A DNA stretch of 64,000 nucleotides from Solibacillus sp040273735 (GCF_040273735.1 NZ_JBELZM010000009.1:81654-145653), one strand, 5' to 3'; shown: positions 1 through 9,081, numbered from the stretch's first letter. Program-made: numbers and translations. Notes: a model not told the origin generated them from the sequence alone.

Positions 1-854
1 GAAATCGTAGGGATAAATGTATTTTTGAAAAATACTAAATCTCCTGGTACAGGTTGCGTTACTTTCGTCGTATCTTGTTCGAAATACATGAGACTGCTTT
101 TGCGATCCATTTGGACACCGACAGAATTAAATATGTAGTTTACAAATCCGCTACAGTCAAATCCATCTGTTGTTGTTCCGCCATATTTATAAGGAGTTCC
201 TAATACTGCGTTAGCCGCTTGGATAGCTTGTCCATAGAGGCGCTCTGTTTGTTGCGAAACTTTCCCCGCTAGTGCAACTTCATTCTTTAACTGTTTTTCA
301 ATCGCTTCATCAGCTGTCTGATTAAAATTAATTTCAGCTTCCACTGTTTTGGCAGAAGGAGCTTCAACTGCCAAGTCTTTAGCTGACTGCTGGCTAATTG
401 TCAGCTTTTGACCAACTATAATCGCATCTGATTTCAAATTGTTCAACTGTTTAATACTCGCTACCGAGATACTGTACTTTTTAGCGATCTTTGTTAAATT
501 ATCACCTTTAATAACGGTATGGGAAACTCCATTTTGCGGGCTTTCGACTTTTTCCTCTATAACTGAAACAGCAGTTGTTTTCGTTTTAGATGTTGCCGTT
601 TTAGTTGCTGCTGTCGATTTGCTCACTGTACTTTTTGCTGGCGTAACGACCAGTTTTTGTGCAATAAAAATGCGGTCTTGAGATAGTTTGTTCCATTGTT
701 TAAGCTGATTAATCGTCGTGTTGTGGGCCTTTGCAATTTTTGTTAACGTATCGCCATGTTTCACCGTATAGGTGGATGCTTGGGCATCTGGTGCGATGAA
801 TAGTGCAAGTGAAAACGTTACACCTGTCAGCACTATCTTCCAATTATTATTCAA
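1..854 (-). CDS. LysM-LysM-NlpC/P60 cell-wall hydrolase (3' end cut by window)
   Basis: Secreted peptidoglycan endopeptidase of the NlpC/P60 family; the protein runs off the left edge. Reading from a TTG at 854 gives a signal peptide ending near an AQA-S site, a first LysM (YTVKHGDTLTKIAKAH), a Ser/Thr/Lys-rich linker, a second LysM (HTVIKGDNLTKIAKKY), then the start of the NlpC/P60 domain with the catalytic Cys in DGFDCSGFV and a PGDLVFF motif. The His residues lie beyond the window. The TTG start is chosen because an AAGGGGGAG ribosome binding site lies just upstream; the ATG at 877 runs into a stop at once. LysM domains bind glycan strands, so this enzyme holds to the wall without SLH domains, unlike its NlpC/P60 relative at 21.1-22.1 kb. 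Confidence 0.88.
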   Translation of the reverse strand, partial: MNNNWKIVLTGVTFSLALFIAPDAQASTYTVKHGDTLTKIAKAHNTTINQLKQWNKLSQDRIFIAQKLVVTPAKSTVSKSTAATKTATSKTKTTAVSVIEEKVESPQNGVSHTVIKGDNLTKIAKKYSISVASIKQLNNLKSDAIIVGQKLTISQQSAKDLAVEAPSAKTVEAEINFNQTADEAIEKQLKNEVALAGKVSQQTERLYGQAIQAANAVLGTPYKYGGTTTDGFDCSGFVNYIFNSVGVQMDRKSSLMYFEQDTTKVTQPVPGDLVFFKNTFIPTI

Positions 855-1062
855 TATGAAAACTCCCCCTTTTCCATGAAACTACCTTAACTATATATTA
901 CTTAATTTTTAATAGAGGATACAACCCTCTTTTAATGAGAAATTTCTTTAGATGGTTATACCTTCTTCATATTATTATACTTACATATTAATATGGTGTA
1001 ATAGAAATTAACTAAGTTTTCATGGTTACTGATTTAGCGCAAATTGATTTCTGAAAATATGC

Positions 1063-1090
1063 TTGTATTTTAATAATTTTATGATAGAAT
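1063..1090 (+). promoter_or_regulatory. putative sigma-A promoter of brnQ
   Basis: A TTGTAT (-35, 1063-1068) and a TAGAAT (-10, 1085-1090) are separated by 16 bp. It is the best match upstream of brnQ, but both hexamers are imperfect and the region is very AT-rich. Confidence 0.4.
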
Positions 1091-1111
1091 TAGTTTTTGT
1101 TAAAAGATTTA

Positions 1112-1126
1112 AATTTTTAGAAAACT
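1112..1126 (+). promoter_or_regulatory. CodY-like box upstream of brnQ
   Basis: AATTTTTAGAAAACT matches the CodY consensus AATTTTCWGAAAATT at 13 of 15 positions. It lies just downstream of the putative promoter and about 30 bp before the brnQ start. CodY senses branched-chain amino acids and GTP and commonly represses their uptake genes in Bacillota, so repression of brnQ when isoleucine, leucine or valine are plentiful is likely but inferred. Confidence 0.55.
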
Positions 1127-1158
1127 TTGTATTTTCAAATTAAAGGAGTTAAGTCAAC

Positions 1159-2478
1159 ATGAATAGCAAGTCAAGTTTTTTCCGTGAGAATATCGCGGTA
1201 GGTTTTATGTTATTTGCATTGTTCCTAGGTGCAGGTAATATCATATTCCCACCACAATTAGGCCAAATGGCTGGGGAAAATATTGTAATATCCATGATCG
1301 GATTTTTAATAACAGGAGTCGGGTTGCCTCTATTAGGTATTATTGCCGTCGCAAAGAATGGCGGAGACTTAGAAATATTGGCTGGCCGCATTAATCCATA
1401 TTTCGGTATAATTTTCACTTCGATTATTTACTTGTCGATCGGACCATTCTTTGCAATTCCGCGTACTGGCGCTGTCTCTTATTCAATCGGTGTAGAGCCG
1501 TTTTTAACAGAAGCAATGAAAGGTAGCTGGATTCCATTATTCATTACAACACTTATCTTTTTCGGAATCACATTCTACTTAGCATATAACCCGACAAAAA
1601 TCGTCGACCGTGTCGGAAAAATTTTAACACCTGCTCTTTTAGTCGTTATTTGTTTACTTGCGATTAAAGCAGTTATTACTCCGTTAGGTGAACCTGGTGA
1701 AGCACAGGGACCATATATTAATAACGCTTTTGGTGAATCGTTCATTCAAGGATACTTAACGATGGACGTACTCGCATCATTGGTTTTCGGGATTGTTATC
1801 GTTCAGTCATTAGTTGCCCGTGGTGTAACTGATCGAGTAAAACAGGTTAAAATCACAATTTTCGCAGGAATAGTCGCTGCAATTGGTTTAGCATTTGTTT
1901 ATGTATCATTAGGTTATATCGGGGTAACAAGTACATCGGCAATCGGCTTCCATGAAGATGGCGGTACAATTATTTCTTTGGCAGCACAGCAACTATATGG
2001 ACAAGCCGGTAAGATTATTTTATCAGCCGTAATCATTTTAGCTTGTTTAACAACATCTGTAGGTCTCTTATCTGCAAATGCAACATTTTTCCATAAGATT
2101 TTCCCGAAACTTTCTTACCAAGTGTACTTAGTGATTTTTGCACTATTCAGCTTCGGTGTTTCAAACTTTGGATTATCGGATTTAATCAACCTTTCATTAC
2201 CTGTTTTAGTTGCAATCTATCCGTTCGCAATCGTGCTTATGGTTTTTGCACTATTCGGAAATTTATTCAATCATGCACCGAGCGTATATGGTATGGCTTT
2301 AATTTTCACAGGGATTGTTGCAATATACGACGGAATCAAACAGGCCGGCTTCGAAATTGAAGCTTACGATAATTTTTTATCACTCTTCCCGTTTTATGAG
2401 CAAGGCATCGCTTGGGTTGTACCATCACTAGTCGGTGGTGTCATCGGCTACATCATGTATTTAGCAAAACGAAAATAA
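1159..2478 (+). CDS. brnQ: branched-chain amino acid:cation symporter BrnQ
   Basis: Full-length (439 aa) LIVCS-family carrier that imports leucine, isoleucine and valine with Na+ or H+. The N-terminal segment ALFLGAGNIIFPPQLGQMAG is the family signature. About twelve hydrophobic segments span the protein. The ATG is preceded by AAAGGAG at a good distance. It appears to be a single-gene unit with its own promoter and CodY-like box, followed by a palindrome-rich region and a terminator about 200 bp downstream. No azl genes lie next to it. Confidence 0.95.
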   Translation: MNSKSSFFRENIAVGFMLFALFLGAGNIIFPPQLGQMAGENIVISMIGFLITGVGLPLLGIIAVAKNGGDLEILAGRINPYFGIIFTSIIYLSIGPFFAIPRTGAVSYSIGVEPFLTEAMKGSWIPLFITTLIFFGITFYLAYNPTKIVDRVGKILTPALLVVICLLAIKAVITPLGEPGEAQGPYINNAFGESFIQGYLTMDVLASLVFGIVIVQSLVARGVTDRVKQVKITIFAGIVAAIGLAFVYVSLGYIGVTSTSAIGFHEDGGTIISLAAQQLYGQAGKIILSAVIILACLTTSVGLLSANATFFHKIFPKLSYQVYLVIFALFSFGVSNFGLSDLINLSLPVLVAIYPFAIVLMVFALFGNLFNHAPSVYGMALIFTGIVAIYDGIKQAGFEIEAYDNFLSLFPFYEQGIAWVVPSLVGGVIGYIMYLAKRK

Positions 2479-2492
2479 GTTTATTTACTATC

Positions 2493-2677
2493 AATTACGC
2501 CTCGGCGTAATTGCGTCCAGATTTTTTTGAGTTTACTCAAAAAGGGTCCTTTAAAAAATCTGTGACATCCGCCAGGGGCTCATCTTCATTCAGTGGGGGG
2601 ATTGAAACTCTCGCTGAATTGAAAAACAAGCATTCATCATTACCTACAGAGGTGAGTGTTTTCAGCTGAATGAAGAT
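2493..2677. repeat. palindrome-rich intergenic element downstream of brnQ
   Basis: The stretch is built of nested inverted repeats. A perfect palindrome, AATTACGCC-TC-GGCGTAATT, lies at 2493-2512. A hairpin TTTTTGAGT-TT-ACTCAAAAA lies at 2524-2543, inside an outer AGATTTTTT/AAAAAATCT pair. CATCTTCATTCAG at 2581-2593 pairs at 12 of 13 positions with CTGAATGAAGATA at 2666-2678. There is no ORF. The architecture looks like a mobile or structured-RNA intergenic repeat. Its copy number elsewhere in the genome cannot be seen from here. Confidence 0.5.
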
Positions 2678-2680
2678 AGA

Positions 2681-2724
2681 AAGGGTAAGTTATAAGTGTA
2701 AAAACTTGTAACTTACCCTCTTTT
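2681..2724 (+). terminator. intrinsic terminator
   Basis: The arms GGGTAAGTTATAAGT and ACTTGTAACTTACCC form a long stem followed by TCTTTT. It probably ends the brnQ transcript. Confidence 0.75.
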
Positions 2725-2859
2725 ATTGACTAAAAATAGCTTAAAATATTTTTCCTTGTTACCATAAATTTGGGAAGCTTTCATGATAAAATATGGTAAT
2801 ATCCCTATCATGGCATTACGCAATACATTATAGAAAAATAAATTTAATGAGGTGGACTC

Positions 2860-4230
2860 ATGCTAAAAAAACATTTATCAGCAATGCTGTTTTTCATCAT
2901 GTGCCTGGCTGTCCCTTTGACGGTGCTAGGTGCTCCTTTAGATGAAGCAAAACAGATTGTTAAGGAAAACTATGTAGGGAATGTTAACGGTGACATCAAC
3001 CGTGCCACGAGTATCGAGCAATTGGCAGACATGCTTGATCCGTATTCCGATTACTTTACACCGGAAGAATTCGATGAGTTTTTTAATGGTGTTGAGCTTA
3101 CTACTGTTGGTATCGGTGTAGTCATTGAAAAGGTAGAAAGCGGTATTCAAATTTCTGAATTAATCGATGGGGGCAGTGCAAAAAATTCAGGCTTAAAAGT
3201 TGGCGATATCATCACAGAGATCGATGGAAAACCGGTTGCAGGGCTGACAATCGACCAGGCTTCTTCCCGTATAAAAGGAGCAGCAAATACAACGGTCTCT
3301 ATCACGATTTCACGTGAAGACGGTACAATTTTAACGAAAAAATTAACACGTAAAGCTTTCTCACTACCTAATGTGGAAACAAAACTTTTATACGGTAATA
3401 CGGGCTATATTTCATTGAATTCATTTTCAAACGATACAGCAAGCCTCGTATCAAAAGCCATTCGTGACTTGAAAAATAAAGGGGCAAAATCATTTATTTT
3501 CGATTTGCAAAATAATGGAGGCGGGTATGTAACAGCGGCAGAACAGCTTATCGGTATGTTCCCGAATGCCACCTATGCCTACAAGCTGAAGGAAGCTTCG
3601 GGGACATCTATTGTACGTTCGATGAAGCAATCGACAACATTCCCTGAAAATACGAAAATGCTTGTAAATAGATATAGTGCAAGTTCATCCGAAATGACTG
3701 CAGCAGCCCTCGCTGATCAAAAAGCAGTTACGCTTTACGGTGAAACAACATATGGTAAAGGTTCTATGCAGGCATTTTTCGAACTTGAAGATGGCAGTTT
3801 TCTAAAATTAACAGTAGGTCATTTTTATGGTCCAAAAGGTACGAAAATAAATGAAGTTGGGGTTAAACCTCATATTAAAACAACAAGTGAACCTCTCTTT
3901 AAAGCACATTACGACACAATCGCTTCAAACTTAAAAAACTATAAAGAACTTGCTGCATTAAAGAATGTTCCATTAAACAAAACATTTACGATCAAGTTTT
4001 CCGCTAAACTGGCGAAAGAGCTTGCTTCTTCTTCCGTTGAACTAGTCGAGCTAGGTGCAGATACCGTAAAAACAACGCACAAATTATCGGGTCAACAGCT
4101 TGTTGTTACCCCTTCCAAAGAGTTAACAGCAGGCAAGGAATATGCCCTCATCGTTCATCCTAAAGTGAAAAATGAAAAAGGCAAAAATTTAAAAGCCGGT
4201 GTTTATTTACATGTAACAACAAAACAGTAA
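2860..4230 (+). CDS. S41 carboxyl-terminal processing peptidase with PDZ and C-terminal Ig-like domain
   Basis: A secreted 456-aa serine protease of the CtpA/CtpB type. A signal peptide covers about residues 1-25. A PDZ domain (about 80-155) recognises substrate C-termini. The S41 protease core (about 175-350) has the Ser-Lys dyad: the nucleophile lies in SASSSE (273-278) and the general base Lys299 in TYGKGSMQ. The tail (about 370-456) resembles the SbsA/Big_5-type Ig-like domains seen in the S-layer proteins of this window, which is unusual for Ctp proteases and suggests it works at the wall. The ATG follows GAGGTGG. It is convergent with the TetR-type gene and shares a bidirectional terminator with it. 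The substrate is unknown. Confidence 0.9.
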   Translation: MLKKHLSAMLFFIMCLAVPLTVLGAPLDEAKQIVKENYVGNVNGDINRATSIEQLADMLDPYSDYFTPEEFDEFFNGVELTTVGIGVVIEKVESGIQISELIDGGSAKNSGLKVGDIITEIDGKPVAGLTIDQASSRIKGAANTTVSITISREDGTILTKKLTRKAFSLPNVETKLLYGNTGYISLNSFSNDTASLVSKAIRDLKNKGAKSFIFDLQNNGGGYVTAAEQLIGMFPNATYAYKLKEASGTSIVRSMKQSTTFPENTKMLVNRYSASSSEMTAAALADQKAVTLYGETTYGKGSMQAFFELEDGSFLKLTVGHFYGPKGTKINEVGVKPHIKTTSEPLFKAHYDTIASNLKNYKELAALKNVPLNKTFTIKFSAKLAKELASSSVELVELGADTVKTTHKLSGQQLVVTPSKELTAGKEYALIVHPKVKNEKGKNLKAGVYLHVTTKQ

Positions 4231-4234
4231 ACGA

Positions 4235-4271
4235 AAAAGAGACGATTTGCATTATGGCAATCGTCTCTTTT
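4235..4271. terminator. bidirectional terminator between ctp-like and tetR-like genes
   Basis: Perfect 13-bp arms AAAAGAGACGATT (4235-4247) and AATCGTCTCTTTT (4259-4271) give A/T tails on both sides. It serves the two convergent genes. Confidence 0.85.
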
Positions 4272-4276
4272 CAATT

Positions 4277-4873
4277 TTATGAATGTACTAAACTTAGCTC
4301 CGTTGCAAAATAAATCATGCAAATCTCTTTCGCTAACTGTTCCGGATTCGTTTTATTCGTCAGTAAATTTGTCAATGTTAGTCGTTCCACCGAACCAACG
4401 AGGCTTTCTGCCAGAATATTAGCATCCACCAGCTTTACAACATTAGAATCATTTAGTTGCGTGTTAAGGATATGTATTAATTTAGAAACGAGCATTTCCT
4501 TCACTGTAGATGACTGCTCTGCTTCATAAAAACCGATTTTCGTTAAGTTAGGGTTTTCGATAAAGTAATTGAAAATATGTGTTAAACTTCCCTGAATAAG
4601 GTCGATTCCAAATTTCCCGTCATTTATATCATTTGCTGAACTAGAAAAAATCTCAGTTAATTCATTATGGAACTTCTCGTTTAAATCGTTAAACAATGTT
4701 TCTTTGCTTTGAAAATATAAATAAAATGTCGGCTGTGTTAAATCTGCTGATTTCACAATATCACTGATTTTTGTTTGGTGATAACCAAATGTAGAAAATA
4801 GCTCGATTGCTTTTTCCAATAATAATTTTTTACTTTTTTCTCCACATGAATTTACACGTCGTCCTCTTGCCAT
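4277..4873 (-). CDS. TetR/AcrR-family transcriptional regulator
   Basis: A 198-aa one-component regulator. The N-terminal helix-turn-helix is clear: KKLLLEKAIELFSTFGYHQT followed by KISDIVKSADLTQPTFYLYFQSKETLF (about residues 14-60). The C-terminal ligand/dimer domain is not assignable to a ligand. GGAG lies 7 nt before the ATG. No divergent partner gene lies immediately upstream (the next gene, at 5.2 kb, is convergent), so its target cannot be read from context. Confidence 0.9.
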   Translation of the reverse strand: MARGRRVNSCGEKSKKLLLEKAIELFSTFGYHQTKISDIVKSADLTQPTFYLYFQSKETLFNDLNEKFHNELTEIFSSSANDINDGKFGIDLIQGSLTHIFNYFIENPNLTKIGFYEAEQSSTVKEMLVSKLIHILNTQLNDSNVVKLVDANILAESLVGSVERLTLTNLLTNKTNPEQLAKEICMIYFATELSLVHS

Positions 4874-5145
4874 ACTACTTCTCCACCCTTATCTCTATTT
4901 TAGATGTTTAGTAATTTATATTAAATTCCAATTATTCCACATATGATTATATAGTAAAGCTTTTTTAAAATAAAGTTTTCGCTCATATAACTAATATTTC
5001 TTCTTAATAACAGCAACCAATTGACATAACTTAGCAATATTTTAAATTACATTATCTATAAATTATCCTGTTATAAGGATAATAGACATAAATGAAAAGA
5101 GAAAATTTCTTTTATTAATACTATACTAAAATAGTAAATACTAAA

Positions 5146-5183
5146 AAAAGGCATACCCCAATTTCATTGTAGGATACGCGCTT
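5146..5183 (-). terminator. probable terminator of the csaB operon
   Basis: On the minus strand GCGTATCC pairs imperfectly (6 of 8) with GGGTATGC and is followed by a run of seven T. It lies just past the stop of the flippase gene. Confidence 0.5.
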
Positions 5184-5190
5184 CATCATA

Positions 5191-6708
5191 TTATTTTTTT
5201 CTTAAAATCTTTCCTTTTACTTTTCCTGTAACTAGCTGCAGCTCATCCATTTTGAACGCAAAAAGTATTATTAGATAGCTAATTGATGCAACTATAAATG
5301 TAACAATTACATGAACCCATTTCTGATCAATTACAATCCATTGTGCAATCGCCCAGTTAATTGCGACAAAAATTAACCCAATAATAACTAGCTTAAATAA
5401 CTGACCAACATTTTTGTCCAAAAGTTTTAATTGATATTTACTTTGAAGTACAATTATAAGCAACAGGAAGTTTACGATGGCACTGATCAACGTCCCTAAG
5501 GCAACCGCATTTGCTCCCATTTCATCGATTGTTGCCATCACGACCGCAATATTTACACCGAATACTGTTAAAATACTGAAAATCATCGGTAATACAGAGT
5601 TACCCTTCGCATAGTAGAAACGCGTAATGTACGTGTTGGCAGCAAGGAAGAACATAGTCGTACTGAATACTTGCAGCAATGGCGCTGTAATCGCTGTTGA
5701 TTCTGCATCAAATTCTTTATATTCAAATATGATGCGTACAACACCTTCTGCCTGGAAGTAGAAGAACACCGAAACAGGCAACACGAGTAAATATAATAGA
5801 CGCATCCCGCGAACATATAGCTGTTTTACCGACTCTGTGTCCCCTTCTCCCTCTTTTTTGCTAAGTAACGGGAAGATTACCGTCGTTACGGCAGTCATTA
5901 AAATCGCCTGCGGGAACTGGGACATTTTCGTTGCATAGTTCATCGCCGATGGAACACCGGCTTCCAGCATATTCGTAAAGAACCGTTGGATTAAAATGTA
6001 AAGTTGTGCAGTCGCACCGCCAAGCATAATCGGCAACGCAACTTTCCATAGCATTTTCTGATCTTCAGACTGTTTAAAGTTTGGCTTAAAGGACATTTCT
6101 TTTACGTTCCGGACTCCGAATACAAGGAACAGGAACATACAAATCGCCCCGACTAATGCCCCGATTCCCATTCCGATTGGTCCCATTGTGATGGATAATA
6201 CTACGGATACAAGTAAAAATGAACCATTATAAATAAGCACCGAAAATGCTGATAAATGATAACGGCCCTGGACATTTAAAATACCGCTCATCCAAGTCGA
6301 CAGCACAAGCATAATCGTCGATGGCATCATCCAGTAGTAAAGCGAGCGCAGTATTTCATACTCTGCCTGACTTTCCACTTGGAAAAATTGCATTAATATC
6401 GGATCAGCCAACGCCATAAATAAAATGACAATGAGCGTAATCGAAACAACAATCGTTGTAAACGTTCGCTGTATATATTCAGTAATGCTCGATGACGTCT
6501 TATGGTAGATAGATATAAAGGCCGTCGTAAATGCTCCGCCAATGACTAAGTATAAAAAGTTAGGAATTGTATAAGCATTAACAATACTATCTGAATATAA
6601 AGTTGTACCAAATTCAATTCCGATATATGTTTCACGAGCAAAGCCGACCATACGTGCTAAAATATTTATAACCGCGACGGCTCCTATTATTTTTAAAATT
6701 CCTTTCAA
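5191..6708 (-). CDS. murJ: MurJ/MviN-family lipid-linked oligosaccharide flippase
   Basis: A 505-aa polytopic membrane protein of the MOP exporter superfamily. The N-terminus (ARMVGFARETYIGIEFGTT, then IPNFLYLVIGGAFTTAFI) is typical of MurJ, which flips lipid II. About 14 hydrophobic segments are seen. It starts at a TTG, with AAAGGAATG 10 nt upstream. It is the last gene of the csaB operon, 31 nt after the glycosyltransferase. Its partners act on a pyruvylated wall polysaccharide, so it may flip SCWP precursors rather than, or as well as, lipid II. The sequence alone does not settle this. Confidence 0.85.
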   Translation of the reverse strand: MKGILKIIGAVAVINILARMVGFARETYIGIEFGTTLYSDSIVNAYTIPNFLYLVIGGAFTTAFISIYHKTSSSITEYIQRTFTTIVVSITLIVILFMALADPILMQFFQVESQAEYEILRSLYYWMMPSTIMLVLSTWMSGILNVQGRYHLSAFSVLIYNGSFLLVSVVLSITMGPIGMGIGALVGAICMFLFLVFGVRNVKEMSFKPNFKQSEDQKMLWKVALPIMLGGATAQLYILIQRFFTNMLEAGVPSAMNYATKMSQFPQAILMTAVTTVIFPLLSKKEGEGDTESVKQLYVRGMRLLYLLVLPVSVFFYFQAEGVVRIIFEYKEFDAESTAITAPLLQVFSTTMFFLAANTYITRFYYAKGNSVLPMIFSILTVFGVNIAVVMATIDEMGANAVALGTLISAIVNFLLLIIVLQSKYQLKLLDKNVGQLFKLVIIGLIFVAINWAIAQWIVIDQKWVHVIVTFIVASISYLIILFAFKMDELQLVTGKVKGKILRKK

Positions 6709-6739
6709 CGCTTATCACATTCCTTTAATTACAATTACT

Positions 6740-7828
6740 TTAATTCGCGTGTACTGTGTAGAGCTCTTTTAAACGTGCAATAATGTTTTTTGCATCATGC
6801 GTATGAAGCAGCTCGGCTACACGCGCATCATTCACTGCAATTCCGTCTTTCACTGCATTTTCAAGTGCAAGCTGAAGTAAAATCTCATCTTTCGGAGGTA
6901 CTAATACTCCCGCTCCATCCGCCAGCATATAATGCAGTCCTCCCACGTCCGATGCAATAACCGGTGTGCCACAGCTCATTGCCTCTAAAGCTACTAATCC
7001 CAGTCCTTCAATATAAGATGGCAGTACGAAAACATCTGCCGCCTGGAAATAACGCGTCAACTCCTGCTGCGGCATCGGTTCGATAAAGTGGATCGCTGTA
7101 TTGTCCTTAGCCAGCTCTTTTACTTTGCTAGTAAAATTACTATCTTTAGTCGAACCAACACAATAAAGAGCGGCTTGCTGCGGAAGCGATTCCGTTACTT
7201 TATTGAATGCACGCACAAGTTCTGTAACTCCTTTTTCCCGTATGATGTTGCCTACGAATAAAAAGTTTGTCTTATCAGGATCCATCCCTAACTCTTTGGC
7301 ACGTTGTTTTTTATCGTCCGCTTCTTTGAAAACTTTACGATCAATCCCCATGCTCATCACCGAAATTTTATCGTTTTCAACATGGAATGTTGCTTCAATC
7401 GTTGCAGCAAGCTCTTCTCCGACTGCAATGACATGATCTGCAGACTGTAAAATCTTCTCCGTAAACTCCCGGATTTGCCCGCCCTTTTTGGCCATTTTAT
7501 TAATGTCGCCACCATGTGCTGTCACGATATACGGGATATTGTGACGCTTTTTTAAATAGTAGCTGAACATTCCGCTCGGAAAAACATAATGGCTATGTGT
7601 TAGCGATATATTCCGCTTGTTTGCACGGAATACACGCATAAACTGTTGTGCCCACTTTAAATATTTCAAAATAACATTTTTCTTTCCTGTTGCGGGATTG
7701 GTATTTACCGCGAGCACTGTTTCGATTCCTTCTCGTTCCAATTGCTCAACCTGATTTTTCACGAAAATGCCGTAAGCTAAATGTTCCTTAGATGGATACA
7801 TATTGCTAATGACGAATACTTTTTTCAT
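6740..7828 (-). CDS. GT4-family glycosyltransferase, wall polysaccharide
   Basis: A 362-aa GT-B glycosyltransferase. Its N-terminal half has the ISNMYPSKEHLAYGIFVKNQ start and THSHYVFPSG seen in family 4 enzymes. The C-terminal half holds the nucleotide-sugar site: FVGNIIREKGV and the EX7E-type motif in FVLPSYIEGLGLVALEAMSCGTPVIASDVGG. Its ATG overlaps the csaB stop by one base (TAATG), which implies translational coupling. It probably adds a sugar to the SCWP that CsaB pyruvylates; donor and acceptor are unknown. Confidence 0.9.
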   Translation of the reverse strand: MKKVFVISNMYPSKEHLAYGIFVKNQVEQLEREGIETVLAVNTNPATGKKNVILKYLKWAQQFMRVFRANKRNISLTHSHYVFPSGMFSYYLKKRHNIPYIVTAHGGDINKMAKKGGQIREFTEKILQSADHVIAVGEELAATIEATFHVENDKISVMSMGIDRKVFKEADDKKQRAKELGMDPDKTNFLFVGNIIREKGVTELVRAFNKVTESLPQQAALYCVGSTKDSNFTSKVKELAKDNTAIHFIEPMPQQELTRYFQAADVFVLPSYIEGLGLVALEAMSCGTPVIASDVGGLHYMLADGAGVLVPPKDEILLQLALENAVKDGIAVNDARVAELLHTHDAKNIIARLKELYTVHAN

Positions 7829-8970
7829 TACTTTTTCGCACCTTCTTTTAAAAGCTGCTCCCCTAATGCTGATTTTTCTTTAAATGACGCATTTGTACGA
7901 GCCGCTAAGTTTTGTGCACCGTCCCAATCTACTGCCATATCGTTAAAGAGCATTGCAAATTTTTCGTCTGATTCATGAAGCGAATCAATCGGTAATGAAT
8001 AGTTTCCAAGCCCTGCCATTTGTAAAAAGTCATTAACCTTCACATGATAAGACACACCGATAATCGGCGTTTTCGCATCTGTTGCCAATATTAAAGAATG
8101 AAGTCTTGTACCAATCAGCACATCAAACGTGGACGTAATTTGCAAAATACGCTGCGGCGGCAAGTTTTCATCAATAATTTTTGTATTTTCCGGACGCTTC
8201 ATTTTAGCTCGAATATCCTTAGTCACATCAGCATCTTGCGGATATTTTGTCGCAAAAAATGTTACATCGACATTATGCTCTTCAATTAAACGGTCCAGGT
8301 TTTTCGCCATGCCATCAATATAGTTTTCGTATTTTGCCTCATCGCCGGTTGGCCAATATGAAGCATTGTAGTATGGGACTGCTGTAACCCCAACTGATTT
8401 TGGTTTATCACTATAATTTGAACGTTCTACTTCTAAACTAAATGCCGGATCCCCAATGACAGGTACATCACGTTTTACACCAATTGTTTTTAGCAGCTGT
8501 TGTGATTGCGGATCACGCACTGAAATATTTTGTGCATGCTTGGCCATATAGCGGATAAACCATTTCCCTAAACCTGTGTTAAGCGGACCCGCACCACAGC
8601 CGTAGACAACATACGGTACATTATTATTTTTTGCCATCATTGCATAAGAACCATATAGCGGTGCTTCACGTTTATAAAGATCCATTAAAATGCCGCCGCC
8701 GCCGATTACGACAAAATCAAGGTTTTTCACGACATTTGAATTCTCCTTGTATGTCTTCATGAACGTTTTCACGGCATTACCGTTTTTGTAGTATAAAGGG
8801 TAACTTTGCACAGTATAACGTTCCGCTGTTTGTTTTGGATTATTACTAAATACCGTAATATTTTTTGTATCAATTTGAAATACCTTCTGCAGCTGGCGAA
8901 TAATACTTAATAAAATCGCCTCGTCTCCATTATTATCATTTCCGTAATTTCCTACAATACCAATTTTCAT
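7828..8970 (-). CDS. csaB: polysaccharide pyruvyl transferase CsaB
   Basis: A 380-aa enzyme that transfers pyruvate from phosphoenolpyruvate as a ketal onto a sugar of the SCWP, making the ligand for SLH domains. The family start MKIGIVGNYGNDNNGDEA is present, with FVVIGGGGILMD, YGCGAGPL and the C-terminal LIGTRLHSLILA. RBS AAAGGATG lies about 10 nt before the ATG. It is the first gene of a three-gene operon and is preceded by a leader with a terminator-like hairpin. Twelve SLH proteins in the next 45 kb give it an obvious set of clients. Annotation as CsaB is firm on sequence and context. Confidence 0.95.
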   Translation of the reverse strand: MKIGIVGNYGNDNNGDEAILLSIIRQLQKVFQIDTKNITVFSNNPKQTAERYTVQSYPLYYKNGNAVKTFMKTYKENSNVVKNLDFVVIGGGGILMDLYKREAPLYGSYAMMAKNNNVPYVVYGCGAGPLNTGLGKWFIRYMAKHAQNISVRDPQSQQLLKTIGVKRDVPVIGDPAFSLEVERSNYSDKPKSVGVTAVPYYNASYWPTGDEAKYENYIDGMAKNLDRLIEEHNVDVTFFATKYPQDADVTKDIRAKMKRPENTKIIDENLPPQRILQITSTFDVLIGTRLHSLILATDAKTPIIGVSYHVKVNDFLQMAGLGNYSLPIDSLHESDEKFAMLFNDMAVDWDGAQNLAARTNASFKEKSALGEQLLKEGAKK

Positions 8971-9036
8971 TTATTCATTCATCCTTTGAATCAAGCGTTT
9001 TGGGTATGCTTGGCTTATTTCATTTTTCATTTGAAA

Positions 9037-9059
9037 AACACATCTGAAGTAGATGTGTT
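9037..9059 (-). terminator. terminator-like hairpin in the csaB leader
   Basis: The 9-bp arms AACACATCT and AGATGTGTT enclose a 5-nt loop; on the minus strand a T-rich run (TTTC) follows. It lies between the probable csaB promoter and the csaB start. It could be an attenuator or a protective 5' hairpin. The stem is AT-rich and the T-tract short. Confidence 0.45.
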
Positions 9060-9081
9060 CAGCGTTATGATCTGTATTTTC

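Larger units (their letters stand above)
855..1158. other. AT-rich intergenic region, divergent promoters
   Basis: About 300 bp between the divergent LysM/NlpC gene and brnQ. It holds the putative brnQ promoter and CodY-like box listed separately. I see no ORF or RNA gene in the rest. Confidence 0.6.
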
